A program made the translations under genes and the position numbers. A model generated the notes under the pieces. That model was not told the origin of the DNA and made no database searches. It saw only the letters and a list, made by a program, of their open reading frames with translations. Positions 32,369 through 44,954 of a DNA stretch of 64,000 bases are shown piece after piece (the first letter of the stretch is position 1; every line of letters begins with the position of its first letter). Source of the DNA: Endothia cerciana (taxonomy: Eukaryota > Ascomycota > Sordariomycetes > Diaporthales > Cryphonectriaceae); contig JALRMH010000024.1 of assembly GCA_026119935.1 (NCBI GenBank), positions 310,001-374,000 of the forward strand. Direction: 5' to 3'.

Positions 32369-33906
32369 CTTGAAGGGGTCTTTTGGCAGTCGACAGACAT
32401 GGAGTCTGGCGGTAGGCACTGTCTGCGAGAAAGCAAAGATGATTAGCACCACCAAGACCCGGGGGAGACGACACGAGACGGTGCTGGTATGATACCTTGA
32501 TATAGGGGGAGACTTCTGCCTATGATGTGGCCGCAGGCAGACCCGGTGGCCGATCTACGACTGACGTTGGATGACGGGTGGGTCGTGATGCTGAGTGCGG
32601 CTGCGAGTTCGCGGTGAAGACGATATTAATGTTGGGGTTGAAGATGCTAAACTTGTTGCAGGGTGCGATTGACCTCGAGATCCGCATAATTTGTGTTTGA
32701 AGAATCAGTATCGCGAACGAGTGGTCTGACCCTTCCGGTGTCCTGAGAAGCCAGACAAAGTTGGCAAGTCAAAGCAGGGGAAGAATCGAGATGACGAGAT
32801 GGATCTGCTGAGGTGGCGGGTGTATTGAATGTCAGGTGGAGCGGAGGCGGATTCTGGTCGAGTGAGAGCTGTAAGCTTCCTCGGCCTGCAGATATTCTTG
32901 TTGCGCTCTTTCCTGTTCCCGAAAATGCCTTCGAGCAGTTGAGGCAATCGCAAGGCTGCAGAGGGTGAAGAGGAGGTGGTAGTCCGTCCGAAGGAGGCTG
33001 AGCTTGACGAGAGGGGAGAACGGCGTCACAGCAGGCCGTCTGGAATGTCGGTCGGGCACCCAATGCGGCTGGGCGCTGTCAGGGACAACCTGCCTGACTA
33101 AGGCTGACTACCCTACCCAAAGAGGTTAGTATGGTTACGTTCTCCAGGCTTGTCAACCCTCAAGGCCGCGCTTGCTACAAGCGGAAATGTGTGAAAAGAA
33201 GCAGTGATTTCTAGTGCTGGTCGCTTGTCCCGTTGCTCATCGTTTAGATTCTTTATTTTTATTTTTCTTCTTCTTCTTCTTCTTTTTCTTCTTCTTCTTC
33301 TTCTTCTTCTTCTCATTCTTCTTATTCTTCCGTTTTCACTTTTTGTCTTCTTTTTTCTTAATTTTTATACACAGCGCCTTGTAGTATGCGTTGCCCAGGC
33401 TGATGAATAGATGTAGCTACCTGATTGATATGCCCGTGCTATTTCCTACAAAGGTAATACACAGTCCCGTGAAACTACGCTAGTCCCTGCTTCCTGCCGG
33501 CCGGGAATGCGGGGCGACTGTACCAAGTAGCCCAGCAGTTCGTTCGTCTCTCACGCAGTCCACAGCTGTCGAGCAGACCGTTGCCTCCAGAGCGAACACC
33601 CCATAACCATCTGTTTCTTTAAAGGCAAAGGCAAACGGGGGACCTTAGGCTGTGCTCCCATATCACGACCGCTTCTTCTAAGAGGAAGCTATCCTTAACG
33701 AGTAGGTCCCGCCTCAGATCACCAGTGCCAATGCTGCCCCTCCCTCACCCTGTCTCGCCAGCTTCGGTCTTCTTCCTAACTTGTGTCGGCAGACGTGCGC
33801 AGATCTGATCGGGTGCGAGTCGATGACCGTGGCAACCATCTTCTGAGCCCATTCCGAGAATTACATCAGCACACCATCCCGACAACCTCCACCACACACC
33901 ACCGTT
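32369..33906. promoter_or_regulatory. Divergent promoter region, PNRC-like / rbx1
   Basis: 1.54 kb. It includes the PNRC-like 5' leader with a probable leader intron (branch gctaat, acceptor ttctcgcag), an A/T and CTT-repeat-rich block at 33250-33360, and a C/T-rich leader with several CACC words just before the rbx1 ATG. Confidence 0.5.
33265..33332 (+). repeat. (CTT)n imperfect trinucleotide repeat
   Basis: TTC/CTT repeat with a few T and A interruptions, in the rbx1 upstream region; pure pyrimidine on the plus strand except for two A bases. Confidence 0.85.
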
Positions 33907-34456
<550 letters not shown>

Positions 34457-34752
34457 ACGCTGGATCTTGTGTGCTCGGAGAGGAGATGCGCCCGGGGCTC
34501 GCTGGTTGGGCGGAGAAAGCAATGAGGTGGGCATTCACGATACTCTTGAACGAGTGGGGGGTGGACGCATCGGGGAGAGCCTCGCCGCGGACCTTCAGTC
34601 TACGTGAAGTTGGCATTGCAGGCACTGCATGCGGCATAAAGTCCATCTCAGAGACCCATTTTATGATACGAGAAGCAGAATGGGGATGCCGCTATACTCC
34701 CAGCTCGAGAACTCAAAAGCCCACACCCATCTCTCGTGCCCATCTCGCCCAC

Positions 34753-35193
34753 TCATCGTATTATCACTTTCTCGTCTATGACCAGATTCTGTGGCACGGG
34801 AAAGCCAGGCCCACCGCTGACCGGGAGCCACTTGACGGGATGCTTGTTGAAGAAGGGCCAAGGCGGAACAACGACGAGGAATGTGAGGCCGGTGCCTCCG
34901 AGGGCGATGAAGACGGCAAGTTTGATGTCTTGTAGGAAGTAGCCGACGAGGAAGGAGATGACCTGTATGCGGCGATGGTAAGCCAACTCAACTCTAGCCG
35001 GCCATGGGCTTGTCCACCCGACTTACACCAACAACGCTGAGGAGGACGGTCGACAGTGTCTCGGCCAGCTTCTGTCCCTCAAAGTCCTGCCCCAGATCTT
35101 GTCAGCGCGGGCCGGTCATGTTAGGTGGGCGTTGATGCGTACAATCTGCCCCTCCGCAATGTCGCGAACCTGGTCCAGCAGCTCCTCGGCCAT
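34753..35193 (-). CDS. spc1: SPC1, signal peptidase complex subunit 1
   Basis: Small double-pass ER membrane protein of the signal peptidase complex; not catalytic. Three minus-strand exons: 35193-35143, 35086-35027, 34962-34753; introns 56 nt (gtacgc...gcag) and 64 nt (gtaagt...catacag); 106 aa. The N-terminus MAEELLDQVRDIAEGQIDFE leads to GQKLAETLSTVLLSVVG, the first membrane segment (about 22-46) ends in FLVGYFLQDIKLAVFIALGG, and the second segment (about 49-67) leads to the hallmark LTFLVVVPPWPFFNKHPVKW. The gene is easily missed because its largest exon encodes only 70 codons. Confidence 0.93.
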
Positions 35194-36712
35194 TGTGGGA
35201 TCTGGTACCTGGTGGTGGAAATGGGAACACTCGACCAGCGCGTAGGTAGGCAGGACCTAATGGAAGGGCATAAAGAGCTGTGTGATGTATATGGTGTCCG
35301 TACCGTATTCCAGAGCGTGCTGCTGACGGTGTCTAAAGTGGAAGCACGGAAGTTCGACGTGTCCTGAGCCGTCGTGGAGAGCTCCATCTCATCCCTGTCC
35401 CTGCGGCTGAGTGGGGACCCCACGGGCCCTCCACCCATCAAACAGGGGGCCCAGTGCATCTCACATGAACTGCTGTTAGTGAAGAGCTAGAAAGAACTCA
35501 TATTCCACCTTACAAGACTTGTTATGGCAGCAGAACAGAGTGGTGAAAGGGCCCGGCTGCTCCACCTCCCTTCACAGTTCCAGCCTCCGCTGGGCATCAA
35601 AACACACAGTCCACCATATTTAGGCCTGAAAAGATTGCTAATTCTCCCGGCTGGGAATGGTCTGACAGGAGGAGATTATCCCCAACAAGGCTAGTGGTGG
35701 CTGCATCTAGGCTGGATTGCCAAGGACGAAGTTTTGGACTTTTCTGGTGGGGCGTCATAGAGGCGGCCGGCCGCTCAATCTAACTCCACACAAATATACA
35801 TAGATACGAAATCCGACCAAGCTTTTTTCTCCCCTTTCAACCTCCGTCTTCACTTCGACCTTGCACGACGACCCAACCAAACCGCAGACAGCTATCTCGA
35901 ACACTGCTTGTTTGGTACTGCTTCCAAAGCTCGTCGACTCGGATACTCGATCATCGACCTCGCCCTGCGTCCACTGTCTTGCACACTCCTGTTGTGCCTG
36001 TGAACCACGACGTCATCTCATCCCCCATCTGATCAACACTCAACACGAGGGAGAGCAAGTCCAGCCCGACGATTGTTCGATCCACAGCACCCAAGACTCG
36101 TATCGCCTTTGTCATCCTAAAGGCAAATACTCAATCGAAGTGTTACTCCAGTCACAGTCCTCGGCCTACACTGCGCAAGGCCTTCCGACCTTTGCGCCTT
36201 TTTTCCCCTCCCCACCTAACTCATCCAGCACGATTCCTCCCTGCGGCCTCGCAGAGTCTTTCAAGTTGGCTAAACTCGCCTCCTCTCGCTCTTCCTTCAT
36301 CCGTTCACTCCACAGCCCTGCTTTCTGGGCCTTCATCGGAGTGGACAAGAAGCCTCCTTAATTTGGGCTCACATACGACGACACCTGGATCACAAAATTA
36401 GCGCATGCCGGCTACTACACTCTCCAGCAACTATCCGCACTGGCCTTGAAAGCTGATAGCACCACCTCAAATCTGGAGCCAACGAGCTGAATCATTCTCA
36501 TTGCGGGCGGCAGACTGCCCGCTTCTGCCGTCCGCTTAGGTCTAATCTGCTGTGACCTTCGAATAAGGATGGGAATTCTCCCTTGAATACCGGTCTCTGG
36601 TCTGCCTAGGGCCAGGCCTTGTGTGACGAGAGAAAGAGATTTTCTGGGCCAAAGGCTCACTTTTACTCAGAAGAATCAAACGGAGAGCACCCGCACATCA
36701 GCGGCTGGCAAG
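35194..36712. promoter_or_regulatory. spc1 promoter and long leader of the Mg transporter gene
   Basis: 1.5 kb between divergent start codons. From about 35770 the plus strand is C/T-rich and almost free of ATG, with an open but ATG-less frame (35861-36361), which fits a long 5' leader. Two short upstream ORFs lie at 36405-36449 (14 codons plus stop) and 36569-36586 (5 codons plus stop). Confidence 0.5.
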
Positions 36713-38622
36713 ATGTCCGATCACGAGGAGACTACGCTCTCGTCGGGCTACTCGACACCCGTCCCGGAGCTCGACGACCATCGGCCCCCACCGCCTCAGC
36801 TGGCGGACCGGACCCGCCGTGGTACTTTCGACTCTCAGTTGGACGAACGACGTCGCCATAATTCCGATGCATCACGAAGAAGCGGCCAGCCTTATTCCAG
36901 TGTTCGCATCCGCGACTTCGAGGAGGCTGTCATCGACGATGATGATGGGGCTATCTCGCCACGCCGTCAGCGACGAGGAACCGTCGACACGACGGCGGGG
37001 TCTCGCGACAGCTCGCCCTCGCCACCCAACTCGGTGAAGGCGTTTGCCATGGCACGCCGGCTACCTGCGCTATCCTTTTCGGCAGACGCCCGCCCGGACA
37101 ATGCGGACCTCCAGCGCACCATGTCTGTGACCAGTCGCCATAGCCACCGCAGCAAGTCGCGCACGGTCAAAGAGAGTGATGCTGGAAGTATCAGATCCAG
37201 CCGGTCTGCTGCTGAAGACGATGTTTGTTTCCCACAGGAGACGCGCGGCGGTGCGACCGGGTACATCGACTACGAAGACTTGGAGGACCTCATCCGGTTG
37301 CAAAAGGAGCGTGAAGAACAAGAGCGCAGACGGTCTCTGGATGCAAAGGAATTCCCCAACTTGCAGAAGCAGGCCACAGGTGCCAGCCGCGTTCAGATGG
37401 CAACTGCCGATGGTGACATTATCGACCTGCCCTCTGGATCTTCCATCCAGGATGAGAAGGTCGACCATCAGCCTGCTGCCATCAAGTCCGAGATGGCCAG
37501 TGCAAATCGATTCCAGTTCTTCTCCACGAATCTGGACCAGACCGTCCACGCAAAGGAACTTGGCGGCCTCATCTTCCCCGGGGAAGACATCCGGACCTTG
37601 TTCACTCCCCCAGACGACGCCGAAGATCATGTCTGGTGGCTCAATGTCAACTGCCCGCTTGAGGAAGAAGTACGAGGGATCTGCAAAGCCTTCGGGGTCC
37701 ACCCCCTCACAATTGAGGATATCATTACCCAAGAAGCGCGTGAGAAGATTGAGCTTTTCAGATCCTACTACTTTGCCATCTTCCGATCGTACACAGCTGT
37801 CCTAGACGAGGACGGCGAGCGAGAATTTGAGCCGTTCAACATGTTCGTGATCGTGTTCCGGCACGGCATGGTCACCTTCAGTCACAACCTCAACCCGATC
37901 GCGTCCATGGTTCGCGAGCGAATCTCTTCGCTCAAGGACTATGTCGATCTCAGTTCAGACTGGATCTGCTACGCCATCATGTGAGTTACCCAGCCCGATT
38001 CCCTGGAGTTAATCTTTACTAATATGTGCGAATCAGCGACAACATAATTGACAACTTCGGCCCGGCGATTAACGAATGCCAGAACGCCGCAGAGGCTCTA
38101 GATGATGATGTCTACCGCGCACGGCCAGATGATGAGACGCATTATCCGTTCCTGCCCAAGCTCGGCCACATCCGCAAGAACATCATGGGACTGATGCGGC
38201 TCCTCGGTGGAAAGGCCGACGTTCTGAAGGGCTTCACCAAGCGCTGCAACGAGAACTACCAGGTCACACCACGCATGGAGGTCGGCCTGTACCTCGGTGA
38301 CATTCAGGATCACGTCGTCACGATGATGAACACCCTGGGTCATCTGGAGCGGATGCTCTCGCGCGCTCACAGCAACTATCTGGCACAGCTCTCGATCGAC
38401 AGCATCACGCAGGGTACGCGAGCGAACAAAGTTCTTAGCAAGATCACGTTCCTCGCGTCCATCATCGTGCCGCTGAACGTCATCACTGGTCTCTTCGGCA
38501 TGAACGTCACTGTCCCATTCTTTGATAATGGCTCACTTGTGCCATTCTTCACGATTGTGGCTGTCCTTGTTGCCTTCTCAGCCATCTGTATTATCCTGGC
38601 ACGGAAGTTCCGATACATCTAA
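36713..38622 (+). CDS. CorA-family Mg2+ transporter (Alr1/Mnr2 type)
   Basis: Divalent metal ion channel of the CorA-like superfamily. Exons 36713-37980 and 38037-38622 join across a 56-nt intron (gtgagt...tcag, branch-like ctaat); 617 aa. A Ser/Arg-rich disordered N-terminal third (SRHSHRSKSR, acidic DDDDG) precedes a KEREEQERRRS coiled stretch. The cytoplasmic funnel domain begins near RFQFFSTNLDQTVHAKEL and includes HPLTIEDI. Two C-terminal membrane helices (SKITFLASIIVPLNVITGLF and PFFTIVAVLVAFSAICIIL) flank the signature GMN in GLFGMNVTVPF, the selectivity motif. The protein ends RKFRYI. Whether it sits in the plasma membrane (Alr1) or vacuole (Mnr2) cannot be told. Start MSDHEETT follows agcggctggcaagATG. 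Confidence 0.93.
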
Positions 38623-41600
38623 CCCCCGAAGAACGGAGGTGTGACTGATGGGCTCTCTTTTGATGGCATATCAATTGAGCGGGTTATCCTGTCAAAAAGG
38701 TACTGGTGTATCAACTGGTCTACCCCGGCCATGGTATTCTGGTCACAGAGGGATATATTACATTTCCATCTTGGATGGTTTGGATTCCTGCAGTGAGCCA
38801 GGTCTAGAGTATATACTAGAGAGGTGCGCCGGATAGATTAGAGCCTAACACACGATGAGAATTCCTTTCTTTCTCCCAAGAGCCTGTTACCTTAATGACC
38901 TGGTTGTCTTGTTCCAACGTGCTGTGATCTTCAAAATAACTGGTTCTCCAGTAGTGAGCCTCAAAGTGGGCTCCTTCACTACAATTGATCGTTGTGGCTA
39001 CAGCATACTCAAGTATGCGTACTGATCTCACTCTCATCCGAACCATCACAGCGTTAGCTAGTCTAAGATATCCTTGAGTTTTCAACAGCACCAGAAAGGA
39101 CAGTGAGCCTAGTGGCAAGGACCAAGCCACCGCGAAAACGTATATGAAAAGTTACCCACCACACGTCAGGTTGTGCCAGATCACTGCTAGAACTCCGCAT
39201 CGACAGCTTAGACGTGATCTCTAGTGTTCTCTTCGGTATGCAGAGGTTATGCTTGACGTCTCTCGTCGTGCAAATAAAGTCATATCGTTGCGGCTGGGCG
39301 GGTTTCATCAGGGGGGGGGGGGGCTCTCGAAGGCGGTACCTTTGTGAGTCTCCTAGGTTGTGACAGCGCCGGAGATGAGCTACCGGATCAGGATCTCCTT
39401 GGACATCGTCATGCAGTCGGCGTTGGGTGTTGTCTGTAGAGTTGAGTAACGGGCATCGACCCGCTCGAGTCTTGCTATGAAATTACGGTGGTGGAGAAAA
39501 GGAAAGAGTCAGCCGTCAGGCATTGTACCCTTTGAGGCGCTACGTTTAACAGTTATACTGCCGGCGGTCAATGATCATCTTTGGCGAGGCCGGCTCTCTA
39601 GTGAAGCTATTCGCAGCTATGTGCATCCCCACCTTCGTTCTGTGACCCCGGCCCCGGTCCAGCCGCCGTGGGGGGAACATTCCTGTTTCCGTTCCCACTC
39701 GTGCCTCGTTGGATAGTCGGCTTCAGGGTGGGTGAAGATGCTGTGCTGGCTGCCCTAGGAGTTGAAGGTTTGCCCAGTATGTGCGTACCTAGGTTGGTGC
39801 TGGCGAGGATCGCTACATAGTTCTCTCGACCTTCTCTCCCTCCTCAGGTCGGTACAGCCTCAATTGTGTTTAGTGAGGGTGGACGGGCATACCTTCTTTG
39901 TTGGATTCGTATAGAATGTCAGTTCAATAACTCAAAGCAGCGGCCCACAACGATCCATCTCGGCGACGGACGGATAGAGTGCTGAGCGGTGTCCGTACGG
40001 TCAGACGTGCGATGCGGTCACGTCACCGGAGTGATGCTATATTATAGGCTGAGTAAATATGATCAACTCTATGGAAAACACGAAAAGCATCGGCCTGGAG
40101 ACAAGCACATGAGACTCATTGTCTACCACCTTTGGTAGTTTCACTGAAGCAGGATTAGGGGCAGCCATGCCGTTCAGCACGAGCAGACTCGTCTCTAGCA
40201 GTACCCAAGGAGGTCGATAATGCTGAAGGGCATTGGCAGGACTCCCCGTAAGCCTTGTAACCACGGAGGCACTGCCTACTGTCTCCAATACGCCGCATCA
40301 CGCTGGAGTGGAACTCATACAGCTCGCTATGGAAGCGACCTCCTGCTTAAGTTTGCATACCCGGGCTTTGCTCACTGACCGACATACTGTAGCCTTGATT
40401 AACTCTGCTATGCCTTTCCCTAATGCTTTCATTACCGTTCTCATAAGCATACATTCTCAACCCAGCAGGCGTCGGAAACACCCCACTGAGCCTCGCCGAT
40501 GTCATGATAGATCGGCCACCTTATCCTCACAACCAAGTGCCGACCACCGAGCCTTCTGTCCACACGCGCCACGACGGGGGGTCGTCATCACAGTGCCAAC
40601 AGCTGTTAGAGATACGCGACGTTGGAGTTCCCGGATACGGCAATTGAGGCTCAACACCCACGAGGCCCAACATGGCAGGTGGGCGGATGAAACCTGGCAT
40701 CCCGCGTGGAGTGTCGCATGGGCAGCCACCACTACCGACATACACCGGACCCAGCGTGACCCAAACCCCGTTCGTTGACCAGCGCGCAGATCTGAGCCCC
40801 TGAGTTTTCCATTTCGGGAACATAGGAAACCTCTGGGGGAGGCGTGTGATTGGGGGCTTTCTCCCTTCGTCCCTCACGCAGAGGTCGAGCAAACCCGGAA
40901 TTGAAGCGCCGTTGGGACACCAGGCTGGGCAGGCCTGGGGGAGGGGGGGTGGCGGGGAGGCGGACATTCTGAACAGCCCGTGGCGGTGGGGGTGGATGAT
41001 GGGTCGTTGCCTGTCTGATACCACGGGTGCACTCGCAGATGGGCACATCGAGACCCTCGCGTTACCATGGCTGGGCGTGTAACATCGGGGCAGCAGACCT
41101 GCCACCTTGGAGGGACGGGTGCCGCCCGGTGGCCCACCTGCACTCACTTCTCCCGTCCAGAGCCTTGATTGCCAGGCCCGGAAAGCGTGCGGCGAACAGT
41201 CGGTGGCACCGACGTGGCCTCGCGGCCCGGGGAGACTTGGAAACGAAGGGGGGAGAGGGGGGCTTGCACCCGCGCGCGCACCTGGCCGCCACAGAACCAC
41301 TCGGAAGACACTCGCATTCCGCAGTGGGGTGGAGGACCCGCGGCTTTGGGTGGCGAGCATTCGCAGTCATCCCCCCCCCTCTGTATGTCCTGCCGCTGCC
41401 GCGGCCCTCATGGCCGTGGGCTGATATGCCCTGATCTCACATTCCGTGATGATCTGGTCGCCGCGGGGTGCGCATGCTGCCAAGAGCTGACATTGATATC
41501 GAGTGTCCTAGAGGCTCACCACCACCAGGATTCCCTCTGCTATCACTCGATAGCTTGCTCATAGCCTGCAGGTCGGCCTCGGTCAGGAGACGTGTGATCG

Positions 41601-42248
41601 TCCGAAGGGGGGGGGGGGGCAATGTGAGGGCGTGGAGGTTGTCGACGGCGCAAGTCACTGTCAGCTTCTGCCTTCGCGAGGTAGAATGCGGGTGTCCTCA
41701 TGCCAACGGGCGACCCTCCACAGCACGCAGACAAAACCCTGACAGTCCCTTCCCGCCATCCACCCCCCTCCGGGGCGGCCTGCCGACGGGTGCCCCCAGC
41801 CCCCAGCGTTGCCCTGCGAGCATTCCAGGCCAGGAACTATCGTCTCCTCCGTGCCGTCCGCGGGCCCGCCTTCCTGCAGGCCGCAGCCGACGGCGGACTA
41901 TTGGCGAGCTGCGTCTCAGCACGAGCCGACGCGAGGGCCACCAGGCCCCAACGCGGGTGGCTTTTTTCGTCAGAATCGCGCCAGCGTGGCTGAGGATCAG
42001 CCAAGTGCCGAGGTGGGTCGAGGCATGAGACCTGATGGATTTCGCCTCCTGCCACGGCCCTGCCAGGCTGAAAGGCGGTCGAGGTGTGTGCTGCCCCTGC
42101 GGGCACGGGTTCTCTGCAGCCAAGAGCCGAGTTCCCCCCCCTGCGGATGGGTGGTCTGGAGTGGTCTCGTGGCGCGCGGTGCTGCCGCGCGATTGGTCGC
42201 AGGAGCCCACAGAAGGGCAGACGTCAAAGCCGCACTATCGTTTTCACG

Positions 42249-42294
42249 GACAGACAGACAGACAGGGAGAGAGCGCCCGGGAGAGAGGATGCGT

Positions 42295-42329
<35 letters not shown>

Positions 42330-42357
42330 GGAGAGAGAGGGAGGGAGAGAGAGAGTC
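42249..42357 (+). repeat. GACA/GA purine-rich compound microsatellite
   Basis: Starts with GACA units (42249-42265), then GA-rich sequence leading into (GA)n from 42294 to 42357 with a few interruptions. Confidence 0.85.
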
Positions 42358-42913
42358 AGAGGCTGCTATGCAGACGCCGTGGCCAGCTTGCCGGGCGGCA
42401 GCCTGCGGTTCCATTCCCCCTGCGCGTCTGGGCCGCCAATATTGCACATGGCATCATGTATGTGGTAGAAATCGAACGAATCGCATCCGTTTGAGGACGC
42501 CGGTGGAACGGACACTGTCCAATCGAGGCGAGGGGAGTCGTAAGCCGCAGCACCGCTGTCGAGAATATCTATTTGACGCGTAATGCGCAGTCGTTTTGGG
42601 TTTTCGTGATGCGGTATTTGGCGTCATTCGCACTCGTTTATGTCTTCACTCACGAGGTCTCTCTTCGGGACGTACATAGTACTAGTAGACCCTCGGACAC
42701 GATCGTCGTCACCAACGCAGGGCTGAGATCTGGTCCCCAACGCAAACTTGCGTCTGCCGCCCATTGTTCGCAACATAATGTGCATACGCGGCAGCGTTAG
42801 CGGGTTTCTTTGTTAAGGCCTTGTCCAAGTGGTCTGTCTGCCATACTACTACATACTATATGCTGTAATAGTAAGTAGGCTTTTGCTGCAATGTGACGTC
42901 GGAGAGCATGCTA

Positions 42914-42925
42914 CATAGTACTATG
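42914..42925. repeat. 12-bp palindrome CATAGTACTATG
   Basis: Perfect inverted repeat centred on AGTACT in a TAC/GTA-rich patch (42840-42955), like the 18-bp palindrome at 13154. Confidence 0.8.
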
Positions 42926-44786
42926 CGCGACGTATACTACTAGTGACCCAGGCCGCTACGGCTTCGGGAAGTGATCGGCGCTCATATTGGTGAGCCGCAG
43001 CGTGGGACCCAGGAGGCTTTTTTGCCCTCCTCCTCCTTGGTTTCTGCAACATACTATCTCGTTGTGTATGGTAGTACCAGGACGACTGACGCCATCCACG
43101 CCTGCAGCATTTCCTGAGCCGCTGGCTGCGGTCCTCCAAAGATGCCCCCCTGGGAAATGCCCTGCCGGGACTGAGTAGTAGTGTCGAAGACGGGCAGGGC
43201 CCCTGGCAGCTTGAATGCCGGAGCATTTCTTCTGAATGGACCCTGAATTGGGTACCACTCAAGGTAACGTGATCAACAGATGGGCTGATCTTATATTTGT
43301 GCCCGATGTCTGTGGGAGAGGGATGTTCCTTCCGGCCCGTTGGATGGAACGTGGCACTGACTCGAGCCTGTTCGTTCCATCTGCCATCCCAAATCGCTCT
43401 GCTTATACTTCCCAGATACGACCCGACGACTCGGGAACTGGTACCATAGTAAGAACCTCGTCGAGCGTTTACACCCTCTTCGAAACAGGGGTCGTCCCTA
43501 GTGGACGGGCCTCGTTTATTGAAGCCATTGTCGTTATTTGATAACTTTTGTGAGGAGAGACTTGCCGGTGCGATATCAGCCTGGCGGGACTAGTTCAGAG
43601 TGGACTGTGCGGTTGCACGTTTTCTGTATACAAGTAAATAGCCTCTCGAATTCCCTTAAAGAGGAAAAAGGGAAACAGTCAAGCCAAACCATCTTTTTAT
43701 ATATATATAATTTCTTTTCTTTTCTTTTATTTTCTTTTAATTTTTTTTGGTGTAGGCTGCGCACGGGCGGGAATATCCGCGCATCACTAGGGTCTATGCA
43801 TTCCGATGTGGTCTGGGTGGCCCGGCAATGGCCTGGCCGTCGAGTGACAGGCATCACATTGGACGCTGAAGATGATGGGGCACGCGTTGTCGCCCAAGCT
43901 GGTTTCCCTTGCTCCCGAGGACAATTGGGGCGCGTCTTCTGGGCGTCGAGCCCTGAATCGTGTGCTGCGCTCGGTACCACACAGGCCGTCATGAGCCGAA
44001 TTTGGCGCTTTTCATACGGAGATAGCCGAGCCTGTTTTCTGATGATGGCGCTGCGCTCGGTGCCAGAGGAAACCGTGCTACGCGGGGGGTGGGGGACCGT
44101 GGTCACCGGGTATCCAGCCCGGGCTCCCGCGCTGAACGGTACCGCCCTTTCAACCCATCCCTAGACCAAACCCCAGCGGCAGTCATCTTGAGGGAAGGAG
44201 AGGGGATGATCTGATAACGGTCCACTGGAGAAGCCGTCGGGTCATGGCGGGTGCAGCTGCGTGTAGTGTGATAGGCGCGGCCTTGGAGCTGAAACCGAGG
44301 GATTGGAGGCTGGGTACCGTAGGAGACCCTCCCAAGGAACCCAGAAGTGAGCACTTGCGCAGGCGATGGCACTGGGTAAAACGAACAAGAACCAAGGTCG
44401 ACGACCACTGAAGGAAATCCTGATGCTTCTTGCCCCCATCGTAGGCAGGGGGGGATGTCGGGGCCGGGGCCGGCACCGCAGTGATTGGGCCTAGCAAAGG
44501 CAATTTGACGGATCCTTTTAAGGTCCCCATCGGCGTTCCTCGTGGTGTTGGAGGGTACGGTGCGTGACGTGGGACGAGGGGGCTTGTGGTGTTGCATTGC
44601 ATATTCCCCGTACAGTAGATGCATGTGGTACGGTACACAGCACCTGTGATTGGGACATACAGGGAGACGAGAAAACGGGAGCTTCAATGCCAATGCCAAA
44701 TGCCAATGCCAATGCCACCCTGGCCTCGATGCTGTGAGCCTTCGACAAAGGTCGTCGCCGGCCGTGGCCATTTTTGCTGATGGGGA

Positions 44787-44870
44787 TGAAGAGGAAGAGG
44801 AAGAGGAAGAGGAAGAGGAAGAGGAAGAGGAAGAAGAGGAAGAAGAGGAAGAAGAGGAAGAAGAGGAACA
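44787..44870 (+). repeat. (GAGGAA)n hexanucleotide tract
   Basis: Purine-only repeat of GAGGAA drifting into GAAGAG near its end. It keeps frames open on both strands (poly-Glu on plus, Phe/Leu on minus), producing spurious ORFs. Confidence 0.9.
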
Positions 44871-44908
44871 AAGGAGATAGATAGAGGGAGGGGGGGGGGA
44901 GAGAGAGA

Positions 44909-44954
44909 GTGTGTGTGTGTGTGTATGTGTGTGTATGTGTGTGTATGTGTGTGT
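44909..44954 (+). repeat. (GT)n with periodic GTAT interruptions
   Basis: GT units interrupted by an A every 8-14 bases, 40 bp downstream of the GAGGAA tract and directly after a G-run plus GA repeat; together one compound satellite. Confidence 0.85.

Noticed and set aside
35861..36361. 166-aa open frame ahead of the Mg transporter
   Set aside because: Begins at a non-ATG codon, has no ATG start nearby and reads as Ser/Pro-rich leader sequence; treated as 5' UTR.
40527..41360. 277-aa open frame, minus strand
   Set aside because: Pro/Arg/Ser-rich with overlapping open frames in several other phases; no family motif.
43538..44164. 208-aa open frame, plus strand
   Set aside because: No motif, contains AT-rich low-complexity stretch encoding Phe-rich sequence; matched by equally long frames on the other strand.
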